Assembly (NCBI GenBank): GCA_007922305.1
Contig: ML677386.1
Span: 8,020,679-8,084,678 of the forward strand
DNA from: Dermatemys mawii
Taxonomy: Eukaryota; Chordata; Testudines; Dermatemydidae
Direction: 5' to 3'
Length of the DNA stretch: 64,000 nt
Part shown: positions 34,641 through 44,627 of the stretch, one piece after another
How positions within the stretch are numbered: the first letter of the stretch is position 1
Layout of the letters: each line of letters opens with the position of its first letter
The notes under the pieces: model-generated
Told to the model about the DNA's origin: nothing
The model's input: the letters and a program-made list of their open reading frames with translations, nothing else
Databases searched by the model: none
Translations under genes and position numbers: made by a program

Positions 34641-34927
34641 CACACAGCTCATCTTACCTCAGGGGTGATCTCAGGCCTGCATTCTCCACAAATTTGTCAC
34701 AGATCTCGGGCTGCTGAGGGGAACCTCTTGCTGTCTGGACACTGAAAAATCCTTAGGGTGCACACATCTGCCTTAGCTATGAAACAAAATGGCCAAATAG
34801 TCCAACAGTGTTTGAAGAGAGTGGGGCTCCTGGCTCCCACTTCCTCAGTCCCTTTCATGGACTCCCTACCCCTACTCAAAGGGGTAGAGGGTCACAGTAC
34901 CAGCCACCTAACAGCTCCTCTTAGGAC

Positions 34928-35559
34928 TGTTGGGGTTCCCCCAGGATCCCTTCCACTTGGTTTCCCAAAAACTCAGTTCAGCTCCAATCTCATCACTCAG
35001 GTGCCTTTATTTGGCATACGGCAAAGCTAGGCTGAGTTGATCAGACTCAAACACAACGGATGGATGCAGGGTACATCACAGATCCAAAGACATACAACAA
35101 ATCTTTTTCTTATCTACCTTTCTACCCACGCTAGTTCCTAACGATACATTACATCATGCACTTCATGACAGGCTTGATTACTCTTCAGGAACCAATCCCT
35201 GTGCAGCCTACTTGGTCCATGTATAAGCTGATTTCTGCCTTATCTACCCTTAGGCTTGTTTACTAATATCAGGATGTTCCTGCTTATCTTAACTAGCCAC
35301 TCCAGCATACTGCTTGCTATGACTATTTAACCTTCCACTCACCTTCCCAGTCATGCAGAAGCAACAAAGAGTCCTGTGGCACCTTAAAGACTAACAATAG
35401 TCTTTAAGTCTTTATTAGTCTTTAAGGTGCCACAGGACTCTTTGTTGCTTTTGCAAATCCAGACTAACACGGCTGCCCCTCTGATTCTTCCCAGTCATGT
35501 TCACTAAGCAATTAAGCGAGTTACTTATGTCAAGTTATTTAAATTAAGCCAAGGCTACA
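34928..35559 (-). mobile_element. Solo LTR inside the 5' LTR
   Basis: Plus-strand ends are TGTTGGGGTTCCCCCAGG and AGCCAAGGCTACA. Flanks AGGAC and AGGGC form a 5-bp duplication with one mismatch, and the 3' LTR shows the uninterrupted sequence. A polyA signal on the minus strand (TTTATT at about 35005) suggests minus orientation. It contains the Penelope-derived hairpin. Confidence 0.8.
35356..35487. mobile_element. Penelope-like inverted-repeat insertion with 12-bp target duplication
   Basis: Two inverted copies of AACAAAGAGTCCTGTGGCAC (plus CTTAAAGACTAA) face each other around a short spacer, followed by CCAGACTAACACGGCTGCCC. TTCCCAGTCATG flanks it at 35344-35355 and 35488-35499. The arms are a fragment I associate with turtle Penelope-like elements. 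Inverted-arm insertions are typical of that class. Confidence 0.75.
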
Positions 35560-35870
35560 AGGGCTTGAGGAACCTATTCTACCCAGCTGGTATAAAGGAG
35601 GGGTCTGTTGTCTCCCTGAGGGTACTGGAGTAGGGATTGGGGAGGAGGAGGGGAGAAATCAGTGAACGGCCTTCCTGAAGGCTTCCAGGAGTCTCTCTTG
35701 GGCCACTGTCTGCTCTCTTCCAGAGCTGTTCAGCAAGTATATGGAATGTCCTGCTTTTAAGCCCTTATTCCACCACTGACATAAATGACTGGCTGAGTGG
35801 GAAGTGGCCAGCCTTGCCCACAGTAGCTCTTTCAGCCCCTCATCACCATTGCCAGGTTTATACAGCCAAT

Positions 35871-36880
35871 TACCCACCACTTCATTTCTTAGAATCCAGA
35901 ACGATAACAAAGAAGAATGCAAAAACACAGAAATGCTCCCTAAGGCAACAAGGCACAACTTACCCCACCTTACTTTAAACTGGCTCTTTCCAGAATGACT
36001 CTGCTCTCATGTTTTATTACAGCTCCAGCCTGCAAGGAGGACCAGGAAAAAACCCTGCTTTTAAAGTTATAGCTTGCAATTCCAACACAGTCCTTAGTAC
36101 AGTACACTTAACCATGACGCTACTTCTCCATCCCTGCCCACAGTCTGGTTATGGCACCCACTCCCTTCCCACACACAATTGCAGTCTTGACTTCTTTCCA
36201 TCCCAGCTACTGAGACCTCCTGCAGACAAAATACTCCCATACAGGCGGGCATTCACTCTATACTGGCACACACTTTATCCAACCCTAATAAAATAAATAA
36301 TAATAATCCTGATCTACCACTGTGGCATATTGTGGTGTTCACAGTTTGGTTCTTACCCCAGCAGTGACTGCATTGTGCTGTAACTATACAGTTGTATGGC
36401 TTTTTATAAATATAACAATGTCATTTGATGGACCTTGGCACTATTTGTGTGCTGAGTGAGCCCAAGATTAGCATTCCTAGCATGACTCTGCTTTGCCATG
36501 GCCTTGTGAAGAGGGAACCTGATCAGTGTTTATGCATGAAAAGCCCCACTGATTACATCTCACTTCAAGTTATTTTGCAACAATGGACTCCCGGCATTCC
36601 TACTTGCATGATGTAGAAGGCTCTGTGTCTATCATGCTGCCACAGAATCTGTGATTTCTCCTGTTTAAAACAGCTGCTGATCAAACACCCTTAGCTGAGC
36701 TCCTCTAGTGCCAAAGAGAGAAAAACATAACAGCTTGCGGAAGCACACGAGCAAGCTTTTCTCAATCATACGTCACAACGGATATGGCACATAGTAAGTG
36801 CAAGTGCAATTGATTGCTGGGAGTGGCCTATTAAAGTCCAACCCCTGAGCAGAGTTGAGGCATGGCGGAGGAACAAGACT
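35871..36880. other. Unassigned
   Basis: No repeat or domain recognised. An AATAAAATAAATAATAATAA run is at about 36286-36306. Confidence 0.35.
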
Positions 36881-37135
36881 CATAGACTTTAAGGTCAGAA
36901 GGGACCATTATGATCACCTAGTCTGACCTCCTGCACAATGCAGACCACTGAATCCCACCCATCAACTGCTATAATAAACCTCTCACCTATGTCTGCGCTA
37001 ATGACGTCCTCAAATCATGGTTTAAAGATTTCAATGTGCAGAGAATCCTCCAGCAAGTGAATCATGCCCCATGCTGCAGAGGAAGGAGAGATGAATATGG
37101 CAAATTATGTCCATGCCAACCTGTTGGGAGCCAAG
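36881..37135 (-). mobile_element. CR1 3' end fragment
   Basis: TCATAGACTTTAAGGTCAGA, AGGGACCATTATGATCACCT and AGTCTGACCTCCTGCACAAT mark the reverse complement of the CR1 tail. The match continues with TCCTCCAGCAAGTGA, then CCCATGCTGCAGAGGAAGG. Confidence 0.9.
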
Positions 37136-37502
37136 CCGGGGCTCTCTCCCCATTGATCCTTTTAGGAACCTTCTCTTTGCCATTTTCATTTCCTGTTTGC
37201 TCCCTCCCTTAACAGCCTTTTCTGATTTAACTCCTGGCAGTCAGGGAGCTTAATATCAAACAGCTGACCTGAGAGGCATATGATACTCATAAAATAAATA
37301 CTCCATGTAACACCTTCATCCTCCACAGCATCCCTTCTGGATCCAGTAGTGGGCTGATACATAGCAAAGCACTGTCTCTCTCAGGAGGAGAGTTCTGAAT
37401 TGTATTTTATTACACTAGCTATAAAACTTTGGTTCTGGTTTTAGAGGTTTTTTGAGGGGGAGGTGGTTAGGGATTGTAATTTTGTGGACTAGAAGATGTC
37501 AA

Positions 37503-37640
37503 GTACAACAAGAGAATATAGGAATTGCCATACTTAATCAGACCAGTGATTCATTAGTTTAGTACCTGTCACCGACAGTATCTGTCCAATACGAGCTGTT
37601 TTAGAGATTGGTGCAAGATATCTTATGGAATAACATGTCC
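37503..37640 (+). repeat. Interspersed repeat, 'CCATACTGGGTCAGACCA' family, diverged
   Basis: GAATATAGGAATTGCCATAC followed by TTAATCAGACCAGTG and GTATCTGTCCAATACGAG follows the motif order of the clearer copy at 56435-56640. Confidence 0.55.
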
Positions 37641-37979
37641 ATTGGGGAGGTTTCTGCCTAAACTCCTCAGTTGCTGGGGACTTCAAGCGTTCAGGCAGAG
37701 ACATCAACTACAAGCAATGAGCAACAAGAGGTACTAAATTATAAATATCTCATGCAAAGGAATATCTAATGAATAATTATAACATAACTTATTTATATCA
37801 CACCACCTTTCATCCTGAATAATCCCAGAGTGCTGTACAACTCTGAAAAAAACTATAGCATCACTCAAATGCAGCCAAGTGCAGGCTAGAAGGCAGCAGC
37901 AGTTGTCATACAGTACATCATGAAACACTTTGAAAGGCGGATGGGGGGAATTTTGGTCAAAAACAGGGGTGGCTAGCAT

Positions 37980-38530
37980 CCACTGTTATCGTCCTACGCT
38001 ACTCCACATGGTGAGACCACAGATGGAGTATTGCATCCAGTTCTGGGCACCACACTTTAGGAAAGATATGGACAAATGTGTCCAGAGGAGAGCAACAAAA
38101 AAGATAAAAGGTTTAGAAAACCTAACCTATCACGAAAGGCTGAAAAACCTGGGCATATTTCATCTTGAAAAAAGAAGATTGAAGGGGGACCTGATAAGCG
38201 TCTTCAAATATGATTAGGACTGTTATAAGGGGGCAGTGATCATTTGTTCTCCATGTCCGCTCATGGTAGGCCAAGTAGTAATGGGCTTAATCTGCCACCA
38301 GGGAGATTTTGGTTAGATATTAGGAAAGACTTTCTAACTATAATGGTAGTTAAGCCCTGGAACAGGCTTCCAAAGGAGATTTTGGAATCCCCATCTCTCA
38401 AGGTGTTTAAGAAGAGGTTGGACAAACACCCTCAGGAATGGCCTAGGTTTATTTGGCCCTGCCTCAGTGCAGGGAGCTGGACTTGATGACCTCTTGAGGT
38501 CTCTTACAGGCATACACAATATGATTCTAT
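37980..38530 (+). mobile_element. CR1 LINE, 5'-truncated 3' end
   Basis: Two frames encode the CR1 C-terminus: MVRPQMEYCIQFWAPHF, LTYHERLKNLGIFHLEKRRL and KGDLISVFKY (up to 38217), then after a stop and shift FWLDIRKDFLT, NRLPKEILESPSLKVFKKRL (38290-38430). The 3' end reads GATGACCTCTTGAGGTCTC and finishes at CAATATGATTCTATAATA. A different CR1 subfamily from 6243. Confidence 0.95.
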
Positions 38531-38639
38531 AATAACGGTCCCGAGATCTTTACTATGCATGTCATTCGTAAAGCCTCATCAGAAAGACACGCTGAAGTTC
38601 ACAGAATTGAATCATACTACATCAGTGAGACAAAGAGCT

Positions 38640-38775
38640 GAGTCAATTCTCCAGAATGTGAGTGTAATGAATGCTCACACACAGACACTATGGTCATCTT
38701 GGGGGACTGAACCTGGGATCTTCAGCACCAAGAGCACAGACCCCTATCACTTAAGCTAAAGAAGAGCTCCTTTAG
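38640..38775 (-). mobile_element. tRNA-derived SINE
   Basis: On the minus strand, CTTTAGCTTAAGTGATAG resembles a pol III A box (TAGCTTAAGTG) and GGTTCAGTCCC, 35-40 bases later, is a B box. The distance fits a tRNA. It has no aminoacyl stem, so it is not a functional tRNA gene. Confidence 0.6.
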
Positions 38776-38840
38776 GAGTCAGAAAGTTGTAGTTTATCAG
38801 CCTCCTAGGCCAGATGCAAGACATGATCATATACATGAAG

Positions 38841-38961
38841 GCCCAAATCCTTCAACCAGGTCCACATAGGTAGGACCTTGATCCATGCCAAGCGCTATCA
38901 GTGCAATTCCATTTGGGACAAAGTGTCTGTCCAGGAAGATCCAGCTACAGGATCTGGGCCT
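38841..38961. repeat. Short palindromic MITE
   Basis: Inverted ends GGCCCAAATCCT and AGGATCTGGGCC, with ACATAGGTAGGACCTTGATC inside. Confidence 0.55.
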
Positions 38962-40695
38962 AAGTCAGTGTAAAAGTGTAGATATTTCAAAACTTACTTA
39001 TAGTAAGCTATTGTTCCAAATCTCATTATTAAAATAAAAACCACAATGAGGACAGATATCACGTTAAGCTATTTCAGTGAACTCTTACATTTTCAAAGTA
39101 CTTTACAACCCCATAAATGAGGAAAGAAGTCTTCACTGTGATGCCCTTATCATTCCTTTGGTACCAGCATAGTAAGATTTCAGGCTAGTACTAATCCAAG
39201 GGATAGTAAATTTGATCCTATTTGCTGGAGAGGCAGAAGCATACACATGATGAGAAACCCAAGTGTGGCTACAGTATTCAGATTCCTTGATGGAACAAAA
39301 TAGAACCATCTTATTTAAAAGAGAGCCATCCCATTTATCATTTAAAACTCAACTGAAAAACTATTAATTTATTGGAGTAAAGAAATCTATTTTGTCTTTT
39401 TTTTTAAAAAAAACAACTATGCAGTGCTTAATAGTCAGCATTTTACTCATCAAGGGAGACGTTCATCTCTGTGCAGAGAGCCACCTCAGGGCCTTGGCAC
39501 TGGGAAGAATTTCACCTGAAGATAATAGCAAGTTGAGGGAAATCGATGAGGCTATACCACATGTAACTGAAATATCTTTGGAACAGTACAATGTTGTGTT
39601 ATTGTTTTACATTTACCAGCCAGGGTAGGTTGTGACTGTTCAGTAGATTCTATGAAATGTGTCTGGTGGATTCAGTCAAGGTCCTAGTGGAATGTCTACA
39701 TCCAAATCCCTAGCCGCACCACCAGTCCTCCTTCATTAATTTGTTCCATCAACTATCATTTCAGCAAAGGATTAAATGGGCATTGACCTTCTCTCCCCTC
39801 CTAAACTTTGCCCCACCAGGTTTGAGCTACATGGGCAGGAGAGTGTGCTTGTTCTGAAGAGACAGGCCTTCAGTCTCCAAGACTGTGAATCCAGCAGCCT
39901 TCATAAGCACTAAAAAGAAAAAGACTATCAACCAAAAAACGGAGGGGGAGGAAAGATATGAGGTCTCTGGGGACATAATAGACAGTTATGATTTAATATA
40001 TTCTGTTAAAGATGGGCATGAGTAGGAGCAAGGTAGGATGGATTAATGACTAATTTGGCCAGATGCCAGAATAGGACAAAATAACCAGATACCTCCAGAT
40101 CAATTATCAAAGGACAGGCAGCTGGAATGAACTTACTGAGATCAGAAATCAATCATAAATTTCAATGTCAAATTGAAAAAGTCTAAGCTGACAAACATTA
40201 AGTCATAACTGAAACCCACAAAAGCAAATTAGGAAATTCAGTGGCAAAACTCCGCCAGAAAACCTTAACTCTTCATGTGAGCATACAGCATGCATTGCAA
40301 TAGGGCCTTTCATGATATGATCACGTAACACTGGGCAATGTGACAGTGAAGGAAAATATTTATTTTACAAATATGGGTTAACTACTGTAACTGGAGGCTC
40401 AGAAATATTTCAAACACTAATTGCAGTAAATTATCAGATTGCCCAGGAAAGCGGACATATGTGACTTTCTCAGAGCACTGGGAAGTGAGCCATATCACTA
40501 AAATATTTTTTTTTCAAACACATACATCAAAGAGGGAGACTGAATGCATTTATCACACAGGCATCAACTCCTCATAGACATCATACATACTAGCACTGGG
40601 CTGATTCGGAGAGATACTGCATACCCACACCCTCTTTAGCATCAACAGGAGTTGCAGGTGTCCAGCACCAAGCAAGCCTGATTCTGGTGGGTTAA
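38962..40695. other. Unassigned
   Basis: No repeat or domain recognised. A short frame at 39392-39628 shows nothing I know. A segment near 39085-39120 (TTCAAAGTACTTTACAAC) resembles SINE tails. Confidence 0.35.
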
Positions 40696-41028
40696 GGGCC
40701 AGATTATAAAGGTATTCAGGGTCCTAAAAATGCAGGCATACACCAAAGTAGGTTTCCCAAAAGCACCTAGATACCTAACTCCCGTTGATTTCAATGGGAG
40801 TTGGCTCCTACATCCTTTTGGAAATCCCAGTAGATGCCTATCTGCATCTCTAGGCCAGCGGTGATTAAACAATTTTTATAGTGGGGGTGCTGAGAGCCAT
40901 TAAGCCAAACTGTAAACCCTGTATATACAGGAAAACGGTTCAAGCCTATGGGTGCAGCAGAACCCCTGGAACCCCTACTTTCAGTGCCTATGCTTTAGGC
41001 ACCTAAATACCTTTACAAATCTGGTCCT
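40696..41028. repeat. Palindromic MITE with a second MITE inside
   Basis: Outer ends: GGGCCAGATTATAAAGGTAT and ATACCTTTACAAATCTGGTC are inverted repeats, and the centre is CTCCCGTTGATTTCAATGGG. The right half is interrupted at 40848 by the element 40856-40992. Confidence 0.8.
40856..40992. mobile_element. hAT-type MITE, 137 bp, nested
   Basis: Flanked by CTCTAGGC (40848-40855) and CTTTAGGC (40993-41000), an 8-bp duplication with one change. The right end GTGCCTATG shares the CATAGG-type terminus seen at 22207 (read inverted). Contains GGGGGTGCTGAGAGCCATTA and GGGTGCAGCAGAACCCC. A diverged relative is at 44493-44627. Confidence 0.8.
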
Positions 41029-41046
41029 ATGTCCCACCTTGGGTAA

Positions 41047-41703
41047 TGTGACGGAGTCAGACCAGAAGGATATAGGAGAGTGCTGGAAGGCAGGTATATT
41101 AGTCTCAGGATGTGCAGGTCCCTGTTCCCTGGATAGCCAGACAAAGGCTACTCCAGACCAATCAAGACACCTGGGGCCAATTAAGAACCTTCTAGAAAGG
41201 AGTAGAAACAGCTAGCCTAACTGGGACACCTGAAGCCAATCAGGGACTGGCTGAAACCAGATACAAACCTCCCAGTCAGGTGGGCTGTGGGTGTCAGGAG
41301 CTGAGAGAGGAAGTTGTGCTGTTGGTGAGACTGAGTGGTGGACAACATATCATCCAGAAGGAAGGAGGCCCTGAGGTAAGGGTGAAGTGGAGTTTGAAGA
41401 AGCAGGGACTGCTGTGGGGAAGTAGCCCAGGGAATTGAATTGTGTTTTGTGGATAAAAGGTCAGCCATCTTAGCTGATACTATTAGGGTCCCTGGGCTGG
41501 AGTCCAGAGTAGAGGGCAGGCCTGGACTCCCCCCTTTTTCCACCTTCTATACTGGCCTGTGATGAAGGTAACTCACTAGGTGGTGACTCTTGCCAATTAT
41601 ACTGAGAAAGGGAGGTCACTCTGGGGCCTAGATGAGTTTCTGAGGCCCCTAAATCTGCCAGGAAGCGCAGGACCCACAAGTACAAACTTGGAGCTTTGTC
41701 ACA
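41047..41703 (+). mobile_element. Solo LTR, copy 1, 657 bp
   Basis: Starts TGTGACGGAGTCAGACC and ends GAGCTTTGTCACA. GTAA flanks it on both sides (41043-41046, 41704-41707), a 4-bp duplication. Large parts match 60302-61018, including GGTAAGGGTGAAGTGGAGTT and TCAGCCATCTTAGCTGATAC. Open frames inside it (41217-41543 minus and others) are incidental. Confidence 0.8.
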
Positions 41704-42339
41704 GTAATGATGTGGTTCCAGCAAGACCAGCTTCTGAAGTGGTGACTGACTAACAGAGCTGGGTGGCAAAAGGCCTCCTGTTCTGTGGAGGGTGTTGATG
41801 TTTTATGTTTAAATTCTGGAACAAAAAACAAATATTTCTAAATTCTCCACAAAGGGGATGGTGCCCTGGCTGTGGAGCAGTCCATCTGGTGGACTGTCCT
41901 GGAGTCACAGATCTTGGAAGCCCAGGTTCCCAAAGCAGCCCACCTGGTCAGGCTCAGAGTCAGGCTGGGGTCAGGGAGCAGGAGTAATTACCAGGCTGAA
42001 GTCAGGAGGCAAGAGTAAGGTTAGAGTCAGGCTAGGGTCAAAGACTGGAGAGTAAGGCAAGCTCTGGAACAACAGCAAACCAGAAAGCTGCATGGTTGCC
42101 CGGGCAGTTTCCTTGTGCTCCCTTCAGCATTAACTAGTAATCATAGGCCAGTCAAGGGCCTCAGTGCTGTCACTCTGGACTGCTTGGGCGGTACTTCCTG
42201 CAGCACTTAATCTTCATAGTGCTGTTTGGTAACAGTGCTACATGGACTCCTGCTGATATAAGCTACCCCAGGTGCTGCAGACCTGGGTTCTAGGCATAGG
42301 GATCCTTGCATAGCCCCCTCTCAGCAATGTGCTTACGCC

Positions 42340-42445
42340 AGGCCTGGTTTGTCTTGATGAAACCTTTTCACCAAACCAGGTGCACAGACATGGGCAGCAT
42401 GTTCCCACAAGCACTCTTCAGGAGCATATGAGGTAGTATAGCCTC
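42340..42445 (-). pseudogene. Chromodomain-like segment at the integrase C-terminus
   Basis: The minus strand reads SYAPEECLWEHAAHVCAPGL then VKRFHQDKP, in which the 'E..WE...' and 'P.L...F' pattern matches chromodomains at the end of chromovirus integrases. It lies just before the polypurine tract, the expected location. Confidence 0.6.
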
Positions 42446-42554
42446 CTCATCTAGAGGCAAGGGTAGCACAGATGATGTATTCTTCATGACCTTATGGCAG
42501 TTGCTGTTGGGACTGGTCAGGAAAGAGGTCCTCCCTGTAAGGCTCCAAATGTGA

Positions 42555-42925
42555 TATATGGAAAACAGAGTATCTTAAGGGACCAGGAAGGCTGTAATTT
42601 GTAAATGATGAGGTTGATTTGCTGACAAGTCCAGAAAGGTTCAAGGAAGTTGGGGTCTAGCTTGCAGGATGTTTATAGAGAGGCACTTTTCTGCAAGCCA
42701 GACCTTTTGGCTCACTATGAAAACTGAGTCTTCCTGGCATCAACAGTCCACATCCTGATTGTTGTCCTTTTTTGCATTTGAGGTGGTTCTTAAGCTCCTC
42801 CTGCATGTGGTGAATCTGTTGGACTGCTGGGTTTGAGAAGGCCACCAGTAAGGCCAAATGGAAGCAAGGGTGGACCTCATAATAATAACTGCAGAAAACG
42901 CTTTCAGGGAGGTGTTCCACCGGTT
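42555..42925 (-). pseudogene. Gypsy integrase C-terminal remnant
   Basis: Minus-strand ORF 42920-42657 includes FSNPAVQQIHHMQEELKNHL, and further on KLDPNFLEPF and INLIIYKLQPSWSLKI. These are the basic linker and GPF-type module of gypsy integrase, with stops between. Confidence 0.8.
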
Positions 42926-43775
42926 AACACTGCACTGTCCTGCTTCCCTATGGGGGAGGCCGAATCCAGTGCTTCTCCGGCTAGTAAGCTGGCCATCAGT
43001 CCCACCCTGGGACTGGCTGGTGGGTTATATTTGAGGGCGGAGTGGGAAAAGGAGATGGGCATCGGTTCAGAAAACCCCTGGACTTCAGGCAGCTCCCATC
43101 AAAACATTCGAGTGATGGTACCAGGGGATCCTGTTTGGAGGGCAGTGGCCCAGCCTGAACCTGGAGCAGGGCCCTTTCTTCCTGGGAGCATGCCAGCTGC
43201 TTGTGGGGTGTCTGATTTTCTGCTAGGAACTTTGTCACTGGGGCCCACAGCACATGGTTGTTAGTTCAGAGTTGGGCAATCTGCTCCTGCTCATCTGGTA
43301 CATCCTGGTGTCCCTTGGGTGGTGATAAACCTGACCCTTATATATTCCTGCTAAGGGGCTTCTGGGGAGGGGATCAAAAGGGGTCTTGGCAAACCTTAAG
43401 AAATCAAGGGGTAGGCAGTCTGATCCAGGGGTCACTGCTGGGCTGGTGTTACAGTATCAAGGACAACCATTGTTCACCAAGCAGGGATCAGAGTAACTGC
43501 TAGGGCTGGGATCAATGTGCAAGAGTCAAGGTCGCAGTCAAGCCAAGGTCAGCGACAGAAGAGCAGGAGTGGTTACTGGTCTGAATCAGGAGGCAAGAGT
43601 CAGGGTCAGAGTCAGGCCAGGGGTGGAGACTGAAAAGTGAGGCAAGGTCCGGAGCTGCAAGAAGCCAGAAGTCTGTGTGCTTGACCAGACAGCTTTCTGG
43701 GGCATCCTCAAGGGTTAAATAGTAAGTGTGAGCCAGTCAGAGGGCTGCAGATGCTGTCGTGCTGGCCCTTTTGGG

Positions 43776-44037
43776 CAGGGCCGGCCCACAACATTTTGGC
43801 ACCTAAGGCGGGGAGCTCAAATGATGCCCCCTCGCTTGGACCAAAACTTTGAAAGGTCTCTTGTGCCCTCCTTCCTCAGCCCAGCACTCCACCATCTCTG
43901 TGCAGCTAGAGCAGAACGAACACATATGCACCAGCAGCAGACACAATTTTCTACACTCTGGGTCCTAGTGCCCTCCCACCCACAGTCTGGCACCTGAAGC
44001 AGCTGTCTCAGTTCGCCTCATTGTAAGGCCAGCCCTG
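43776..44037. mobile_element. hAT-type MITE, 262 bp, in the chromovirus 5' LTR
   Basis: Ends CAGGGCCGGCC and GGCCAGCCCTG are inverted with one mismatch. CTTTTGGG flanks both sides exactly (43768-43775, 44038-44045). The homologous LTR at 42183-42200 lacks it (GCTTGGGCGGTACTTCC), so the empty site can be read. Confidence 0.92.
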
Positions 44038-44170
44038 CTTTTGGGTGGTACTTCCTGTGACATCTAATCTGCCTAGGGCTCTTTGGCAGAGGCTCTGCAT
44101 GGCCTCCCAGTGGCAATGGGCCAATGCCAGCTTCCCCCAGACATGGGTTTTAGTCCCAGCAACCCTTACA

Positions 44171-44492
44171 ATTTCTCTCTCTCTTTTTTTTCCAGCCAGG
44201 TTGCTCCTTCCACTAAACCTTTGTTCCATCCCAGACTGGAAGCATAAGGGCCAAGGCAAGGAGAAAAATTCTCAGAATAGATAAATGCAACAATGTTACA
44301 TATCATAAGGCTAGAAGCATGCTTACTAGTTTAAAAGAGAAGTAAAGCCCTAGGTATTTACTTGTGCCACAGGAAGACTCCATTTCAGTCAAATATCCTG
44401 CTTCCAGGGAGTGTCTGTACACAAACGAAGGTATAACCCAAGGCAGGGCTTTGCAAAACAGCACCAACTCCACTACATCAGGTATATGGTTC
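44171..44492. other. Unassigned
   Basis: T/C-rich start (CTCTCTCTTTTTTTTCC), then unique sequence. Nothing recognised. Confidence 0.4.
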
Positions 44493-44627
44493 AGGAGCGC
44501 TAAAACAATTTATAGTGAGGATGCTGATGGCAGAAACCATGGAAACCATGTATTAGGTGTTTGTTATGACTACTTCATACCAGCAGGTGCAGGTACATCC
44601 CCAGCAGCCCTGATTCCAGCACTACTG
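44493..44627. repeat. Diverged relative of the 40856 MITE
   Basis: AACAATTTATAGTGAGGATG, CTGATGGCAGAAACC, GCAGGTGCAGGTAC and CCAGCAGCCCTGATTCCAGC follow the same order as 40860-40985. Confidence 0.5.

Larger units (their letters stand above)
30961..35870 (-). mobile_element. Ty3/gypsy retrotransposon relic with Gmr1-like gene order, both LTRs kept
   Basis: Minus-strand element: 5' LTR about 35870-34712 (interrupted), gag 34640-33180 (interrupted by a solo LTR), integrase 33110-32600, RT 32500-31700, RNase H tail 31690-31560, polypurine tract 31512-31503, and 3' LTR 31502-30961. RNase H sits directly before the 3' LTR and integrase precedes RT. Canonical gypsy pol has integrase last; integrase before RT is known from Gmr1-like gypsy elements of deuterostomes. 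All frames are broken, and protease, most of the integrase N-terminus and the middle of RNase H are deleted. The two LTRs align over their length but are strongly diverged, so the insertion is old. Confidence 0.8.
34712..35870 (-). repeat. 5' LTR of the Gmr1-like element, split by a solo LTR
   Basis: Left part 34712-34927 and right part 35560-35870 align with the 3' LTR at 30961-31502 (shared TGCTGAGGG, CAGCCACCTAACAGCTC, then ACCCAGCTGGTATA and TGCTTTTAAGCCCTTATTCC). The distal TGTGACAG end is degraded, so the right edge is approximate. Confidence 0.85.
41880..44170 (-). mobile_element. Chromodomain-bearing Ty3/gypsy (chromovirus-type) relic
   Basis: LTRs: about 41880-42310 (3') and about 43460-44170 (5'), sharing GCAGGAGTAATTACCAGG/GCAGGAGTGGTTACTGG and GTCAGGAGGCAAGAGT. 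They also share ACTTCCTG and the CTGGGTTCTAG/ATGGGTTTTAG end. A polypurine tract (minus GCTGAGAGGGGGC) is at 42313-42325. Between them the minus strand encodes an integrase tail and a chromodomain-like segment. Everything else (gag, protease, RT) is deleted or unrecognisable in about 42925-43450. It is dead and old, but the LTR pair plus pol tail make the family clear. Confidence 0.75.

Noticed and set aside
34366..34641. Alanine-rich protein as a host gene
   Set aside because: It is the N-terminal part of the gypsy gag (MDLDRLLE start) next to the 5' LTR, with a CAG-type tract.
38640..38775. Functional tRNA gene
   Set aside because: A- and B-box-like motifs are present but no acceptor stem or anticodon arm can be formed; fits a SINE head.
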